Shown: positions 48,058 through 56,091 of the stretch, in pieces | Position numbering within the stretch: the stretch's first letter is position 1 | Layout: each line of letters opens with the position of its first letter | Assembly (NCBI RefSeq): GCF_021789315.1 | Contig: NZ_CP084561.1 | Location: forward strand, 4,402,001-4,466,000 | DNA length: 64,000 nt | From: Arthrobacter sp. FW305-BF8 | GTDB taxonomy: Bacteria > Actinomycetota > Actinomycetes > Actinomycetales > Micrococcaceae | Direction: 5' to 3' | Translations under genes and position numbers: made by a program | Notes under the pieces: model-generated | Database searches by the model: none | The model's input: only the letters and a program-made list of their open reading frames with translations | What the model was told of the DNA's origin: nothing

Positions 48058-48681
48058 CTAGATGATCGCGGCGCGCAGTTCCTTGGCGGCCAGCTCCGGG
48101 TCAGCGGCGCTGTAGATCGCGCCTCCGGCGACGGCCACGTCGGCGCCAGCCCGCTGGACGGCTTCGATCGTGGAGAGGTTCACGCCACCGGCGACGGAGA
48201 ACGGAACGCGGGCTTCCTCGCCGGCGCTCAGCAGCACGTTCAGGTCGAAACCGGGCTTGGCCTGCTCATCCAGGCCGGCGTGCATCTCGACGAACTTCGC
48301 GCCCAGGGCCCGGACTTCCTTGGCACGGGTCACCTTGTCCTCGACACCGATCAGGTCCACAACGACGCCCTTGCTGTGGGCCTTGGCTGCCTTGACGGCA
48401 CCGGCGATGGTGGAGTCGTCGGCGGCACCCAGCACGGTGATCAGGTCGGCGCCGGCCTTGAAGGCGATGTCAGCTTCGAGTTCGCCGGCGTCCATCGTCT
48501 TGAGGTCCGCGAAAACGATCTTGTCCGGGTGGGCGTTCTTGATGGCGGTAATGGCGGAAAGCCCTTCGCTCTTCACCAGCGGCGTGCCGAGCTCGATGAT
48601 GTCCACGTGCTCGGCGACCTTGCCGGCAAGTTCGAGGGCGGCTTCGGTGGTGAGGAGGTCGATTGCGACTTGCAGTTTCAT
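48058..48681 (-). CDS. hxlA: 3-hexulose-6-phosphate synthase
   Basis: Condenses formaldehyde with ribulose 5-phosphate to hexulose 6-phosphate (RuMP pathway). The 207-residue orotidine-decarboxylase-like barrel has MKLQVAIDLLT, ADLKTMDAGELEAD (catalytic Asp-Lys-Asp region), VVVDLIGVED and FSVAGGVNLST. ATG 48681 has AAGGAAG upstream; an in-frame start at 48819 would overlap hxlB. Together with HxlB it could assimilate or detoxify formaldehyde released by sarcosine oxidase. 3-keto-L-gulonate-6-P decarboxylase is a related alternative, excluded by the partner gene. Confidence 0.93.
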   Translation of the reverse strand: MKLQVAIDLLTTEAALELAGKVAEHVDIIELGTPLVKSEGLSAITAIKNAHPDKIVFADLKTMDAGELEADIAFKAGADLITVLGAADDSTIAGAVKAAKAHSKGVVVDLIGVEDKVTRAKEVRALGAKFVEMHAGLDEQAKPGFDLNVLLSAGEEARVPFSVAGGVNLSTIEAVQRAGADVAVAGGAIYSAADPELAAKELRAAII

Positions 48682-48758
48682 GTGTTTCTTCCTTGGTTTG
48701 CGAGGGTTTTTGGTGGATTGGTGGCGTGATGGGCTAGCCGGGTTCGGAACCCGCAGGG

Positions 48759-49376
48759 CTACTCGAGGTTTGCGTGGCGCAGCCAGAGGTCTTCCGCAGC
48801 AGCAGCATCCTCTTCCCAAAGGCTTTGGAATACTGCCTCGGTAGTGGTGAACAGCACCTGTTCGAACAGGCTCCCTGAGTACTGGCGCGAGGCGCCCGAC
48901 CCGTGGTCCGTCTTCTGCACGCCCGGGATAACGACGACGGCGGACGCCGCCTCTGCGAGCGGGGAACCGGGGTTGGTGGTGTACACAGCTACCCGAGCGC
49001 GCTGCGCGGCGGCGGTCTGCGCTGCCTTCACGACGCTCGACGTCGTGCCGGAACCGGAGGCAGCGAGCAGGACATCCCCCGTGCGGATGGCGGGCGCGGT
49101 GGTCTCGCCCACCACGTGCACCGTCAGCCCCAGGTGCATGAGCCTCATGGCGGCCATCTTCAGGACGAGGCCGCTGCGGCCTGCGCCGGTGACGAAGATC
49201 CGTTCTGCATCCTTGATTTCCGAAGCCAGGGCGGCAACCTGCTCCGGATCCACCCGGGCGGCGGTCCGCTGGATCTCATCCAGGACCAGGAGCTGGTTCC
49301 TGGTGACCGATGCTGCCGGAACTGCGGTGGACGTTCCTGCCGGCGTGGCGGGAACGGTGTCCGTGATGACACTCAA
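48759..49376 (-). CDS. hxlB: 6-phospho-3-hexuloisomerase
   Basis: Isomerises hexulose 6-phosphate to fructose 6-phosphate. The 205-residue SIS-domain protein has FVTGAGRSGLVLKMAAMRLMHLG (residues about 62-84, in part), the GETTAPAI segment, LLAASGSGTTSSV and the C-terminal Glu/His region. The start is TTG 49376, six bases after a perfect AAGGAGG; no ATG or GTG nearby fits. hxlA follows 77 bp downstream. The divergent LuxR-type gene probably regulates the pair. Confidence 0.92.
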   Translation of the reverse strand: MSVITDTVPATPAGTSTAVPAASVTRNQLLVLDEIQRTAARVDPEQVAALASEIKDAERIFVTGAGRSGLVLKMAAMRLMHLGLTVHVVGETTAPAIRTGDVLLAASGSGTTSSVVKAAQTAAAQRARVAVYTTNPGSPLAEAASAVVVIPGVQKTDHGSGASRQYSGSLFEQVLFTTTEAVFQSLWEEDAAAAEDLWLRHANLE

Positions 49377-49507
49377 GGGTTACCTCCTTCGGGACGATGT
49401 TGCCCTTCCATCTTCGAACGCCAATCGGGTGGGCACCACGGCATGATCGGACGGTTTGACCCACCCAAAGGGATAGGCATCGCCACAGATTCCCCTACAA
49501 TGGACGG

Positions 49508-50836
49508 GTGTCCGCCATCACCGAATCCACCGTTACGCCCGCCGCGCCCGAGACCGCCGAAGGCCTGAAGCCCCTGCTTGGGGCGATCACGCGGCTGTCG
49601 GCCGCTCCGCTGTCCCAGATTGCCCAGCGCTTGCACCAGGCCACGCTCCCCTACCTGCGGAGCAGCGCCCTGGTGATCTTTACCGAAGACTGCACAGGCC
49701 GGCCGCAGAAGAAGTCCGGCGACGAGGCCGTCATCAGCCAGGTGTCCATCGCCGAACTGGACGCCATCAGGGCGGCACTTTCAGGAAGCGAAACGTGGCA
49801 TGGCCGGACACCGATCGGCGGGCAGGAGCGCCCGGTCCTCGCCCTCCCCTCGCCCACAAATGCTCTTCTGGTTCTGGTCGATCCCGAGCCGGCGGCGGGC
49901 GAAGCCGGAGGGGGACCTTCCGGGCAGGAAGTTCCGGTGCCGTGGCTGGTCCGCTACCTGTGGACCCTCGCGGCCGAGCGGATCCGCGAAAAGGTGGCGG
50001 ATGCACCGCCGTCGTACCTCATCGAGTCCCGGGCGGCGTCCGCCGAACGGGTCAGGGTGACGGCGGAGCTGGTGGACCGGCATTCGACGACGCTGGAGAC
50101 CCTGCTCGCCGCGCTGCGCTCCCCCTCCTTGGCTGACGAGGTGGCACGGAAGTCCGCCACGGACGTCGCCGCCAAGGCCCTCGTGGAACTGCGGACGTTG
50201 AACGACCGCACCACCGAACTCGTCGAAGAACCTGTTGCCACGGCGTTCCAGCGCCTCCGTGAGGATCTTCGCCCGCTCATGCACTTCAGCGGCATCGACG
50301 TCCAGTTCATCGAGCCGCCGGTCAATGGCCGGGCACTTCCCGGGGAAGTTGCGCATGCTGCCAGGGCAATCGTCCGGGGCCTCGTGCTGGCAATGGTTGA
50401 ACAGCCGGACGTGCGGCGCATCCGCACCCAGTGGGACTGTGACGGCGAGAACCTCCTCATCAACGTGCGCGATGACGGCCTGGGCAGCCTTTCGGCCGAG
50501 GCCCCCAGCATCGCCCGCCTGGCGCAACGCGTGGAGGTCCTGGACGGCCGGATGACGATTGACCTGATGCAGGGCTGGGGTGCCGACGTCGCAGTCGCCC
50601 TGCCGCTGGACCCGCCCGGGCGCAAGCTGCCCGACGTCGCCGCCTGGAACCTGGGCGATCGCGAACTCGAGGTGCTGCAGCTGCTCGCGGCCGGGCAGCG
50701 CAACCGGGCGATCGCGGCAAAGCTGCACGTCAGCGAGAACACGGTGAAGTTTCATCTCCGCAACATCTATCGCAAGCTCGGCGCCACGTCGCGCACCGAA
50801 GCGATCGCCCTGGCGCACAGCAACGGCCTGCGCTAG
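49508..50836 (+). CDS. LuxR-type regulator with histidine-kinase-like core
   Basis: A 442-residue protein. Residues 15-150 look GAF-like. Residues about 175-360 resemble a NarX-type kinase core (dimerisation helix RVTAELVDRHSTTLETLLAAL, ATPase G1 box VRDDGLG at 320-326) but the phospho-acceptor position of the ELH motif is Val189 and no N-box Asn is seen. Residues 375-442 are a LuxR/NarL HTH (DRELEVLQLLAAGQ, SENTVKFHLRNIYRKLGA). It seems to be a one-component sensor derived from a two-component pair. TACAAT six bases before GTG 49508 suggests a leaderless transcript. It is divergent from hxlB, so formaldehyde-related control is inferred. Confidence 0.82.
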   Translation: MSAITESTVTPAAPETAEGLKPLLGAITRLSAAPLSQIAQRLHQATLPYLRSSALVIFTEDCTGRPQKKSGDEAVISQVSIAELDAIRAALSGSETWHGRTPIGGQERPVLALPSPTNALLVLVDPEPAAGEAGGGPSGQEVPVPWLVRYLWTLAAERIREKVADAPPSYLIESRAASAERVRVTAELVDRHSTTLETLLAALRSPSLADEVARKSATDVAAKALVELRTLNDRTTELVEEPVATAFQRLREDLRPLMHFSGIDVQFIEPPVNGRALPGEVAHAARAIVRGLVLAMVEQPDVRRIRTQWDCDGENLLINVRDDGLGSLSAEAPSIARLAQRVEVLDGRMTIDLMQGWGADVAVALPLDPPGRKLPDVAAWNLGDRELEVLQLLAAGQRNRAIAAKLHVSENTVKFHLRNIYRKLGATSRTEAIALAHSNGLR

Positions 50837-50883
50837 GGAAACTGCAGCTTGTCCCCTCCGTAAACCGGTGACAGGGTGGCGGC

Positions 50884-51456
50884 ATGGCGATCGAAATTCG
50901 TCCGGCGACGCAGTTTGAGGACGTGAAAGCGGTGCTCGGGCCCAAGCGGCCGGACGCAACGGTGTGCTGGTGCCTCAGCTACCGCATCCCGTCAAAGCAG
51001 AACGTGGAGCTTCGGGCCACCGCCCGCGGGGAGCTGGTCCAGGAACTGCTCACACAGGATCCGCCGCCCGGGGTGCTGGCATACGACGGCGGCGAGGCAG
51101 TTGGGTGGGCGGGTGTCCATCCCCGCGCCGATACCAGCTTCGCCCGCAACCGCCGGATCCCCCACGTGGACGATCTGGACGTCTGGTCGGTGTGGTGCAT
51201 CCGGGTCCGGCCTGGGCATCGGGGAAAGGGACTCTCCCATCGGCTGCTGCAGGGCGCCGTCGACTTTGCGCGCTCCTACGGCGCGCCCGCCATTGAGGGT
51301 TATCCGGTGGACAACGGGGGCAAGAAGGTGGACCTGACCATGGCCTACGTGGGCACCCGCAAACTATTTGAGGAGGCCGGTTTCACCAAGGCCGCGGAGA
51401 CGGACTCCGTCCTCAACGGCTTCCCGCGGGTACTCATGCGCCTTGAGCTGGGCTGA
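50884..51456 (+). CDS. GNAT-family acetyltransferase
   Basis: A 190-residue N-acetyltransferase with the acetyl-CoA loop IRVRPGHRGKGLSHRLLQGA (about residues 110-129) and a preceding WSVWCIRV strand; the C-terminus (KLFEEAGFTKAAETDS) is the usual GNAT ending. Cys-rich N-terminal ATVCWCLSYR is shared with a subgroup of actinobacterial GNATs. TTGTCC and CAGGGT with 17-bp spacing, then six bases to the ATG, suggest a leaderless start. Substrate unknown. Confidence 0.82.
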   Translation: MAIEIRPATQFEDVKAVLGPKRPDATVCWCLSYRIPSKQNVELRATARGELVQELLTQDPPPGVLAYDGGEAVGWAGVHPRADTSFARNRRIPHVDDLDVWSVWCIRVRPGHRGKGLSHRLLQGAVDFARSYGAPAIEGYPVDNGGKKVDLTMAYVGTRKLFEEAGFTKAAETDSVLNGFPRVLMRLELG

Positions 51457-51534
51457 TTGGGCATGGCGCCCGACGCCGTTACCCGGCTTGACGCGATGTC
51501 GGCTCCGTCACACTTCCCAGCATAGGATCAGGTC

Positions 51535-52341
51535 ATGGCTTCGAATAATGTCCTTGATTCCGATGCCGAGGGTGAGGGCGGCCAGGGCGGCGTCCAGTCC
51601 GTCGACAGGGCTCTCGCTGTGCTGGAGATACTGGCCCGCGACGGCCATGCAGGCGTGAGCGAAATCGCCGGGGAAATGGGCATTCACAAGTCCACCGTTT
51701 CGAGGCTGCTCGGTTCGCTCGTAGTCAGGGAGATGGTTCACCAGAACAGCGAACGGGGCAAGTATCAGCTGGGATTCGGCATCCTTCGCCTGGCCAGTTC
51801 CATTCCCGGCCGGCTTAGCCTGGTCCGCGAGGCGCGCCCGGTACTCGAAAACCTGGCCGAGGAATTCAAGGAAACCGTCAACCTCGCCGTCCTGCGCTCC
51901 AATTATGCCGTCAACGTAGACCAGGCCATGGGGCCGTCAACCCTGGCCACCTTCGACTGGGTGGGAAGCCTGACGCCCTTGCACGCGACGTCGAGCGGGA
52001 AGGTCCTGCTGGCAGCGCTGACCGCAGACGAACGTGAGCGCATCCTGAAAGAGACAGGACTGCCGGCCCGGACACCGCGGACCATCACCAAGCGGGACAA
52101 GCTCGAAAAGCAGCTGATCGACGTCGTCCACAACGGCTACGCGGTGACCCTCGAAGAGTTCGAAATAGGGCTGAACTCCATGGCGGTGCCCGTCTACAAC
52201 CACCTGGGAACGGCGATCGGGGCGGTCAGCATCTCCGGCCCGGCCTTCCGCTTCGACCCCAAAAAGACACCCGGCCTCATCGAGGGCCTGGGCCAGGCTG
52301 GCCAGCGGATCAGCGCCAACATGGGCTACACGCGGCGTTAG
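51535..52341 (+). CDS. IclR-family transcriptional regulator
   Basis: A 268-residue IclR protein: HTH region VDRALAVLEILARDGHAGVSEIAGEMGIHKSTVSRLLGSL (about residues 23-62, split here across helices) and effector domain with LTPLHATSSGKVLLAAL and VPVYNHLGTAIGAVSISGP. A TAGGAT -10 ends six bases before ATG 51535, consistent with a leaderless transcript. Its last codons overlap the convergent glycosyltransferase gene by four bases. Target genes are not evident; the tandem boxes at 4614-4649 are one IclR-type candidate. Confidence 0.87.
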   Translation: MASNNVLDSDAEGEGGQGGVQSVDRALAVLEILARDGHAGVSEIAGEMGIHKSTVSRLLGSLVVREMVHQNSERGKYQLGFGILRLASSIPGRLSLVREARPVLENLAEEFKETVNLAVLRSNYAVNVDQAMGPSTLATFDWVGSLTPLHATSSGKVLLAALTADERERILKETGLPARTPRTITKRDKLEKQLIDVVHNGYAVTLEEFEIGLNSMAVPVYNHLGTAIGAVSISGPAFRFDPKKTPGLIEGLGQAGQRISANMGYTRR

Positions 52342-53588
52342 GCTGGGGCGCTCAGGTACTGCTCCATGGCGTCGGCGGCTGCCGCTGCCCCGCCAGAGCT
52401 GCCGACGCGTTGGCTCATCGCCGCAACGGCGCTCCGGATCCCTTGGTCCCGGCTGACGTCCGTCACGACGTCGTGGATCAGCTGTGGCGTGACGGCGTCC
52501 GTGGGAAGGCGGCGTCCCAGCCCCAGGTCCTCGACGCGGCGCGCATTGGCCTCCTGTTCCGGCTGCAGCGGAAACGCCACGATGGGGACGGCCAGATACA
52601 GCGCCTCCATGGTCGAGTTCATCCCCGTGTGGGAGAGGAACACATCGGCATGCCGCAGAACATCCAGCTGTGGGAAGAAAGGCCGGACCTCCACGCTCTC
52701 CGGGATCTCCCCCAGTTCAGCCCCATCCATTCGGTCGCCGATGGCCATGGCCACCTGCCATTTGGTGCCCGCGAAGGCTTCCAGGCACATACGGAAGAAA
52801 TCCGGCCGGTCGTTCAGCGGCGTCGTTCCCAGCGAAATGAACAGCAGTGGCCCTTCCTTCACGCGGGGCTCCCATTCCTCCCCGTCCACCCTCCGGCCAA
52901 GGCTGGGTCCCACGAAGTGGAAGCGGTCATCGAAGGTGTCTCCTGCGGGCTGGAATTCCCGCGGGATGAAACAGATGTTCAAGGAAGCCGGCGGTCCTTC
53001 CATGAAGTTAAATCCTGCCAGACCCTGCTCCGCGGCGAAATCCCCGATGAGCTGGCGTGCCTGTTTCCAGGCCCGCAGCATTTCTGCCGGCGGACGGGTG
53101 GGCATCAGCTCCCGCATGGAGAAATGTTCGTTGGTGGCATAGGTCGGCAGTAACGCGATGTCGGGCAGGGAAAGCTTCATGGCGGCCATCTTCCCGGCGA
53201 GGGTCATGGCGTCGTAGCAGACGGCGTCCGGCTGATCGGCAGCGAGCTTGGCCAGCAAGGCGGGAAAATCTTCGCGCGCCCTCTCCAGCAGCCGGTCGAG
53301 CAGTCCAGACATCATCCCCGCCCCCAGCCCCGCGAGCATGCCCACCCGAGGCGACCGGCCGGCGTCGTCCCCGGGACTGCCCGGCGCCGTATTGCCGAAC
53401 CGGGGGAACTGCGCGGACAGGTCCTCGCCGTTCTCGAAGAAGCTGGCCCCGGCAGATTCGACGGCGGCTGCGTACTTGGCCGAGGTGACATACGTGACGC
53501 GGTGGCCCCGCCTAACCAGCTCTGCGACCAAAGGCAGCGTTGGGTTCACATGGCCCGTGGCTGGCAGGCAAACGAAGGCGAAATGCAT
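52338..53588 (-). CDS. MGT-family glycosyltransferase (GT1)
   Basis: A 416-residue GT-B glycosyltransferase of the macrolide/UGT class. The N-terminal acceptor domain starts HFAFVCLPATGHVNPTLPLV; the donor domain has PLLFISLGTTPLND and the nucleotide-sugar signature VFLSHTGMNSTMEALYLAVP. ATG 53588 has GGAGGAG eight bases upstream. Such enzymes glycosylate macrolides, flavonoids or lipids with UDP-sugars, often as detoxification. Near a flavonoid region an aromatic acceptor is possible but unproven. Convergent overlap with the IclR gene leaves no room for a terminator. Confidence 0.86.
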   Translation of the reverse strand: MHFAFVCLPATGHVNPTLPLVAELVRRGHRVTYVTSAKYAAAVESAGASFFENGEDLSAQFPRFGNTAPGSPGDDAGRSPRVGMLAGLGAGMMSGLLDRLLERAREDFPALLAKLAADQPDAVCYDAMTLAGKMAAMKLSLPDIALLPTYATNEHFSMRELMPTRPPAEMLRAWKQARQLIGDFAAEQGLAGFNFMEGPPASLNICFIPREFQPAGDTFDDRFHFVGPSLGRRVDGEEWEPRVKEGPLLFISLGTTPLNDRPDFFRMCLEAFAGTKWQVAMAIGDRMDGAELGEIPESVEVRPFFPQLDVLRHADVFLSHTGMNSTMEALYLAVPIVAFPLQPEQEANARRVEDLGLGRRLPTDAVTPQLIHDVVTDVSRDQGIRSAVAAMSQRVGSSGGAAAAADAMEQYLSAPA

Positions 53589-53700
53589 GACAGATACTCC
53601 TCCGCCCGGCAGTGACAGGATCATCGTACGCGCCTCGCACGGCCTTTCCCGCAATTGCTTTATGCGCAACGCAGGCCACTTCAAGCAACAGGCTTGTTCA

Positions 53701-53730
53701 TGACAGTCGCACTGTCAAAAGGTGACGTCA
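53701..53730. promoter_or_regulatory. Palindromes upstream of the BCCT promoter
   Basis: TGACAGTCGCACTGTCA (53701-53717) is a perfect inverted repeat with a three-base centre; TGACGTCA (53723-53730) is a second palindrome. They lie 15-44 bases upstream of the TTGACA of the BCCT promoter, a position for an activator or repressor. The ProP leader lacks them. Confidence 0.5.
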
Positions 53731-53744
53731 GCAATAAAAAATCC

Positions 53745-53970
53745 TTGACAACGCGTATGAGCTGGCGCACTCTGTTGCTGAAGGCGAAGTGTGTTGATTA
53801 CTGCGGAACTCGTCGGACAGACGCTCTGGTGAGCTGCCCATCCGCATTCACGAGGTCATGATCGTCGACGGCGACCGTCATGACCATCGACTCCGAGGAC
53901 GAGCCGAACCGAACGCCGGGCGTAACCGCCTACGGCCACGGCTGGGCCGTCCCTCATATTCAGTGAAGGA
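53745..53970 (+). promoter_or_regulatory. Conserved promoter/leader of the BCCT gene
   Basis: TTGACA (53745-53750) opens a block to 53809 that is closely repeated before the ProP gene at 61330-61395. From GAGCT onward 44 of 51 positions match by eye, including CGCACTCTGTTGC and TGTTGATTACTGCGGAAC. A TGTTG direct repeat with 19-bp spacing is kept in both. A hairpin (GGTCATGA with TCATGACC, 53854-53885) follows, and a second conserved patch, ATTCAGTGAAGGAA, covers the ribosome site. This could be an osmotic or betaine-responsive promoter, or a structured RNA. The 390-bp gap from 53589 holds nothing else evident. Confidence 0.6.
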
Positions 53971-53978
53971 AACCCCTC

Positions 53979-55877
53979 ATGACAATCAATAGTGACGTCA
54001 CTATCGATGAAAGCAGTGAAGACGACCGGGCCTCGGGGGCGGAACCGGCGTTGGAACGAGAGCCTGTTCCTCCCCAGGAAGACCTGCAAATCCTGCAGGC
54101 CCTGCGGGAAACCGAATCAGAACATGAAGAAGCGCGGCGCAGCAGCCAACTGTTCCGGAAGGGAGGCATCGACAAGGTAGTCTTCGGCGTCGCCGGACTG
54201 CTCACGCTGGCATTCGTTATCTGGGGATTTGCCGGCAGGGAGAACCTGGCCACCACCTCCCAGGTGGTCCTTGATTGGGTCATGAAGAACACGGGCTGGC
54301 TCTTCGTTGCGCTCTCCTCCCTGTTCGTGGTCTACGTTCTCTGGCTGGCGGTCAGCCGCTTCGGGAACATCCCGCTGGGGAAAGACGCGGAAAAGCCCGA
54401 GTACTCCATGGTCTCGTGGGTCTCGATGATGTTCGCGGCCGGCATGGGCATCGGCCTGATGTTCTACGGCGTGGCCGAGCCGCTCTATCACTACATCTCC
54501 CCGCCGCCGGGCACGGTGGACGGCCAGACTCCCGCGGCGGTCCAGACGGCGATGGCAACCTCGATCTTCCACTGGACCCTGCACCCATGGGCCATGTACG
54601 CGGTGGTGGGCGTTGCCATGGCCTACGGAACGTACCGCCTTGGCCGCAAACAGCTCATTTCCAGCGTCTTCACGTCGCTGTTCGGCATCCGCAGGGTGGA
54701 AGGTCCCATCGGCAAGGTCATCAACATGCTGGCCATCTTCGCCACACTTTTCGGCACCGCCGCGTCGCTGGGTCTTGGTGCGCTGCAGATCGGCAGCGGA
54801 ATGGCGTCCAACGGCTGGATCAACGGCCAGCTTGCCACTCCTGTGCTGGTGGTCATCGTTGCCGTGCTCACAGCCTGCTTCGTGGCCTCGGCGGTTTCCG
54901 GCATCAGCCGCGGCATCCAGTGGCTGTCCAACATCAATATGGTCCTGGCTGCAGTCCTGGCCGTCATCGTGTTCGTGGCGGGGCCGACGCTCTTCATCCT
55001 TAACCTGATCCCGGCCGCAGTCGGCGACTATGCACGGGACCTGGCCGAGATGGCCTCCCGGACTGAGGCTGTCGGCGATGACGCCCTGCGCACGTGGATG
55101 TCCGGCTGGACCATTTTCTACTGGGCCTGGTGGGTCTCCTGGACGCCCTTCGTTGGCCTGTTCATCGCCCGCATCAGCCGCGGCCGCACCATCCGCCAGT
55201 TCGTCACCGGCGTCCTGCTGGTCCCCAGCATCGTCAGCGTCATCTGGTTCGGCATCTTCGGCGGGGCCGCCATCAACATCCAGGCCACCGCAGACGCCAC
55301 CCCGGACACCGGCGATGGCCTGGCCAAGATCGTCGACGGGGCTCCCTCGATTTCCTTCGACGGTGCCCTGTTCGACCTGCTCCACCACCTCCCCCTGCCC
55401 AATGCCATTGCCGGCGCGGTCGCCGTCCTGGCGATGGTCCTGGTGGCCATCTTCTTCGTCACCGGCGCCGATGCGGCCTCCATCGTGATGGGGTCACTCA
55501 GCTCCGACGGCGCAGAAGAACCACGCCGCGGAGTCGTCATCTTCTGGGGTGCCCTTACGGGAGCCGTTGCCGCAGTGATGCTCCTCGCCGGCGGCGACAA
55601 GCCTGCCGAGGCGCTCGCCGGACTGCAGCGGATCACCATCGTGTCAGCCCTGCCCTTCGTGGTGGTGATGTTCCTGATGTGCTTTGCCCTCACGAGGGAC
55701 CTGCGCCGGGACCCGCTGTCGCTGCGCGCGCGGTTGGTGACGTCCGTCGTCGAGCGCTCCATTCGCAGTGGGGTGGAACAGCACGGCGGCGTCCAGTTCG
55801 ATCTGGTGACCAAACACGAATGTGATGAACGGTGCGCCAAGAATGAGCTTGAGCCCGGAGGGGACAAGCAGCACTGA
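53979..55877 (+). CDS. BCCT-family betaine/choline/carnitine transporter
   Basis: A 632-residue membrane transporter. About 60 acidic N-terminal residues precede twelve predicted helices, with the BCCT signature WTIFYWAWWVSWTPFVGLF (about residues 375-393) followed by IARISRGRTIRQF. The acidic and charged N- and C-terminal tails resemble those of osmotically regulated members such as BetP. Substrate is probably glycine betaine or a related methylated amine, imported with sodium. GAAGGA precedes ATG 53979. The N-terminal peptide MTINSDVTIDESSEDD resembles that of the ProP-like protein. Confidence 0.92.
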   Translation: MTINSDVTIDESSEDDRASGAEPALEREPVPPQEDLQILQALRETESEHEEARRSSQLFRKGGIDKVVFGVAGLLTLAFVIWGFAGRENLATTSQVVLDWVMKNTGWLFVALSSLFVVYVLWLAVSRFGNIPLGKDAEKPEYSMVSWVSMMFAAGMGIGLMFYGVAEPLYHYISPPPGTVDGQTPAAVQTAMATSIFHWTLHPWAMYAVVGVAMAYGTYRLGRKQLISSVFTSLFGIRRVEGPIGKVINMLAIFATLFGTAASLGLGALQIGSGMASNGWINGQLATPVLVVIVAVLTACFVASAVSGISRGIQWLSNINMVLAAVLAVIVFVAGPTLFILNLIPAAVGDYARDLAEMASRTEAVGDDALRTWMSGWTIFYWAWWVSWTPFVGLFIARISRGRTIRQFVTGVLLVPSIVSVIWFGIFGGAAINIQATADATPDTGDGLAKIVDGAPSISFDGALFDLLHHLPLPNAIAGAVAVLAMVLVAIFFVTGADAASIVMGSLSSDGAEEPRRGVVIFWGALTGAVAAVMLLAGGDKPAEALAGLQRITIVSALPFVVVMFLMCFALTRDLRRDPLSLRARLVTSVVERSIRSGVEQHGGVQFDLVTKHECDERCAKNELEPGGDKQH

Positions 55878-55883
55878 GTACAG

Positions 55884-55924
55884 AGGGCGGCCTGCTCCCG
55901 AAACGACCGGGGGCAGGCCGCCCT
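55884..55924 (+). terminator. Terminator after BCCT gene
   Basis: AGGGCGGCCTGC (from 55884) pairs with GCAGGCCGCCCT (to 55924), with an inner CCCG/CGGG extension. A strong hairpin seven bases after the stop. Confidence 0.75.
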
Positions 55925-55977
55925 ACCGCTTGTCCTCTAATAGAAACGCACTCGCTGCCCTAGGAAAGGCATCCCGT

Positions 55978-56091
55978 ATGGCATCGACGTCCACAATCAC
56001 ACACGCTGAAACGGAAGCGGACAAAGAACGCACCGTTGATGACTGCGACTATCACGGCTGCTTCTTCTGTTCCGGCCCCGAGACCGACTGA
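55978..56091 (+). CDS. 37-residue Cys/His-rich peptide
   Basis: A short frame (ATG 55978, TGA 56089-56091) with an AGGAAAGG ribosome site nine bases upstream. It is acidic and ends in DDCDYHGCFFCSGPETD, a CxxHxCxxC cluster suited to binding zinc or iron. Its last 40 bases overlap, antisense, the end of the DUF6457 gene. No family is recognised. Confidence 0.5.
   Translation: MASTSTITHAETEADKERTVDDCDYHGCFFCSGPETD

Noticed and set aside
53745..53809. Known riboswitch class (glycine or SAM) before the BCCT gene
   Set aside because: I could not fit the block to any consensus I know, and a 6-bp stem possible in the BCCT copy is not preserved in the ProP copy; kept only as an unclassified element.
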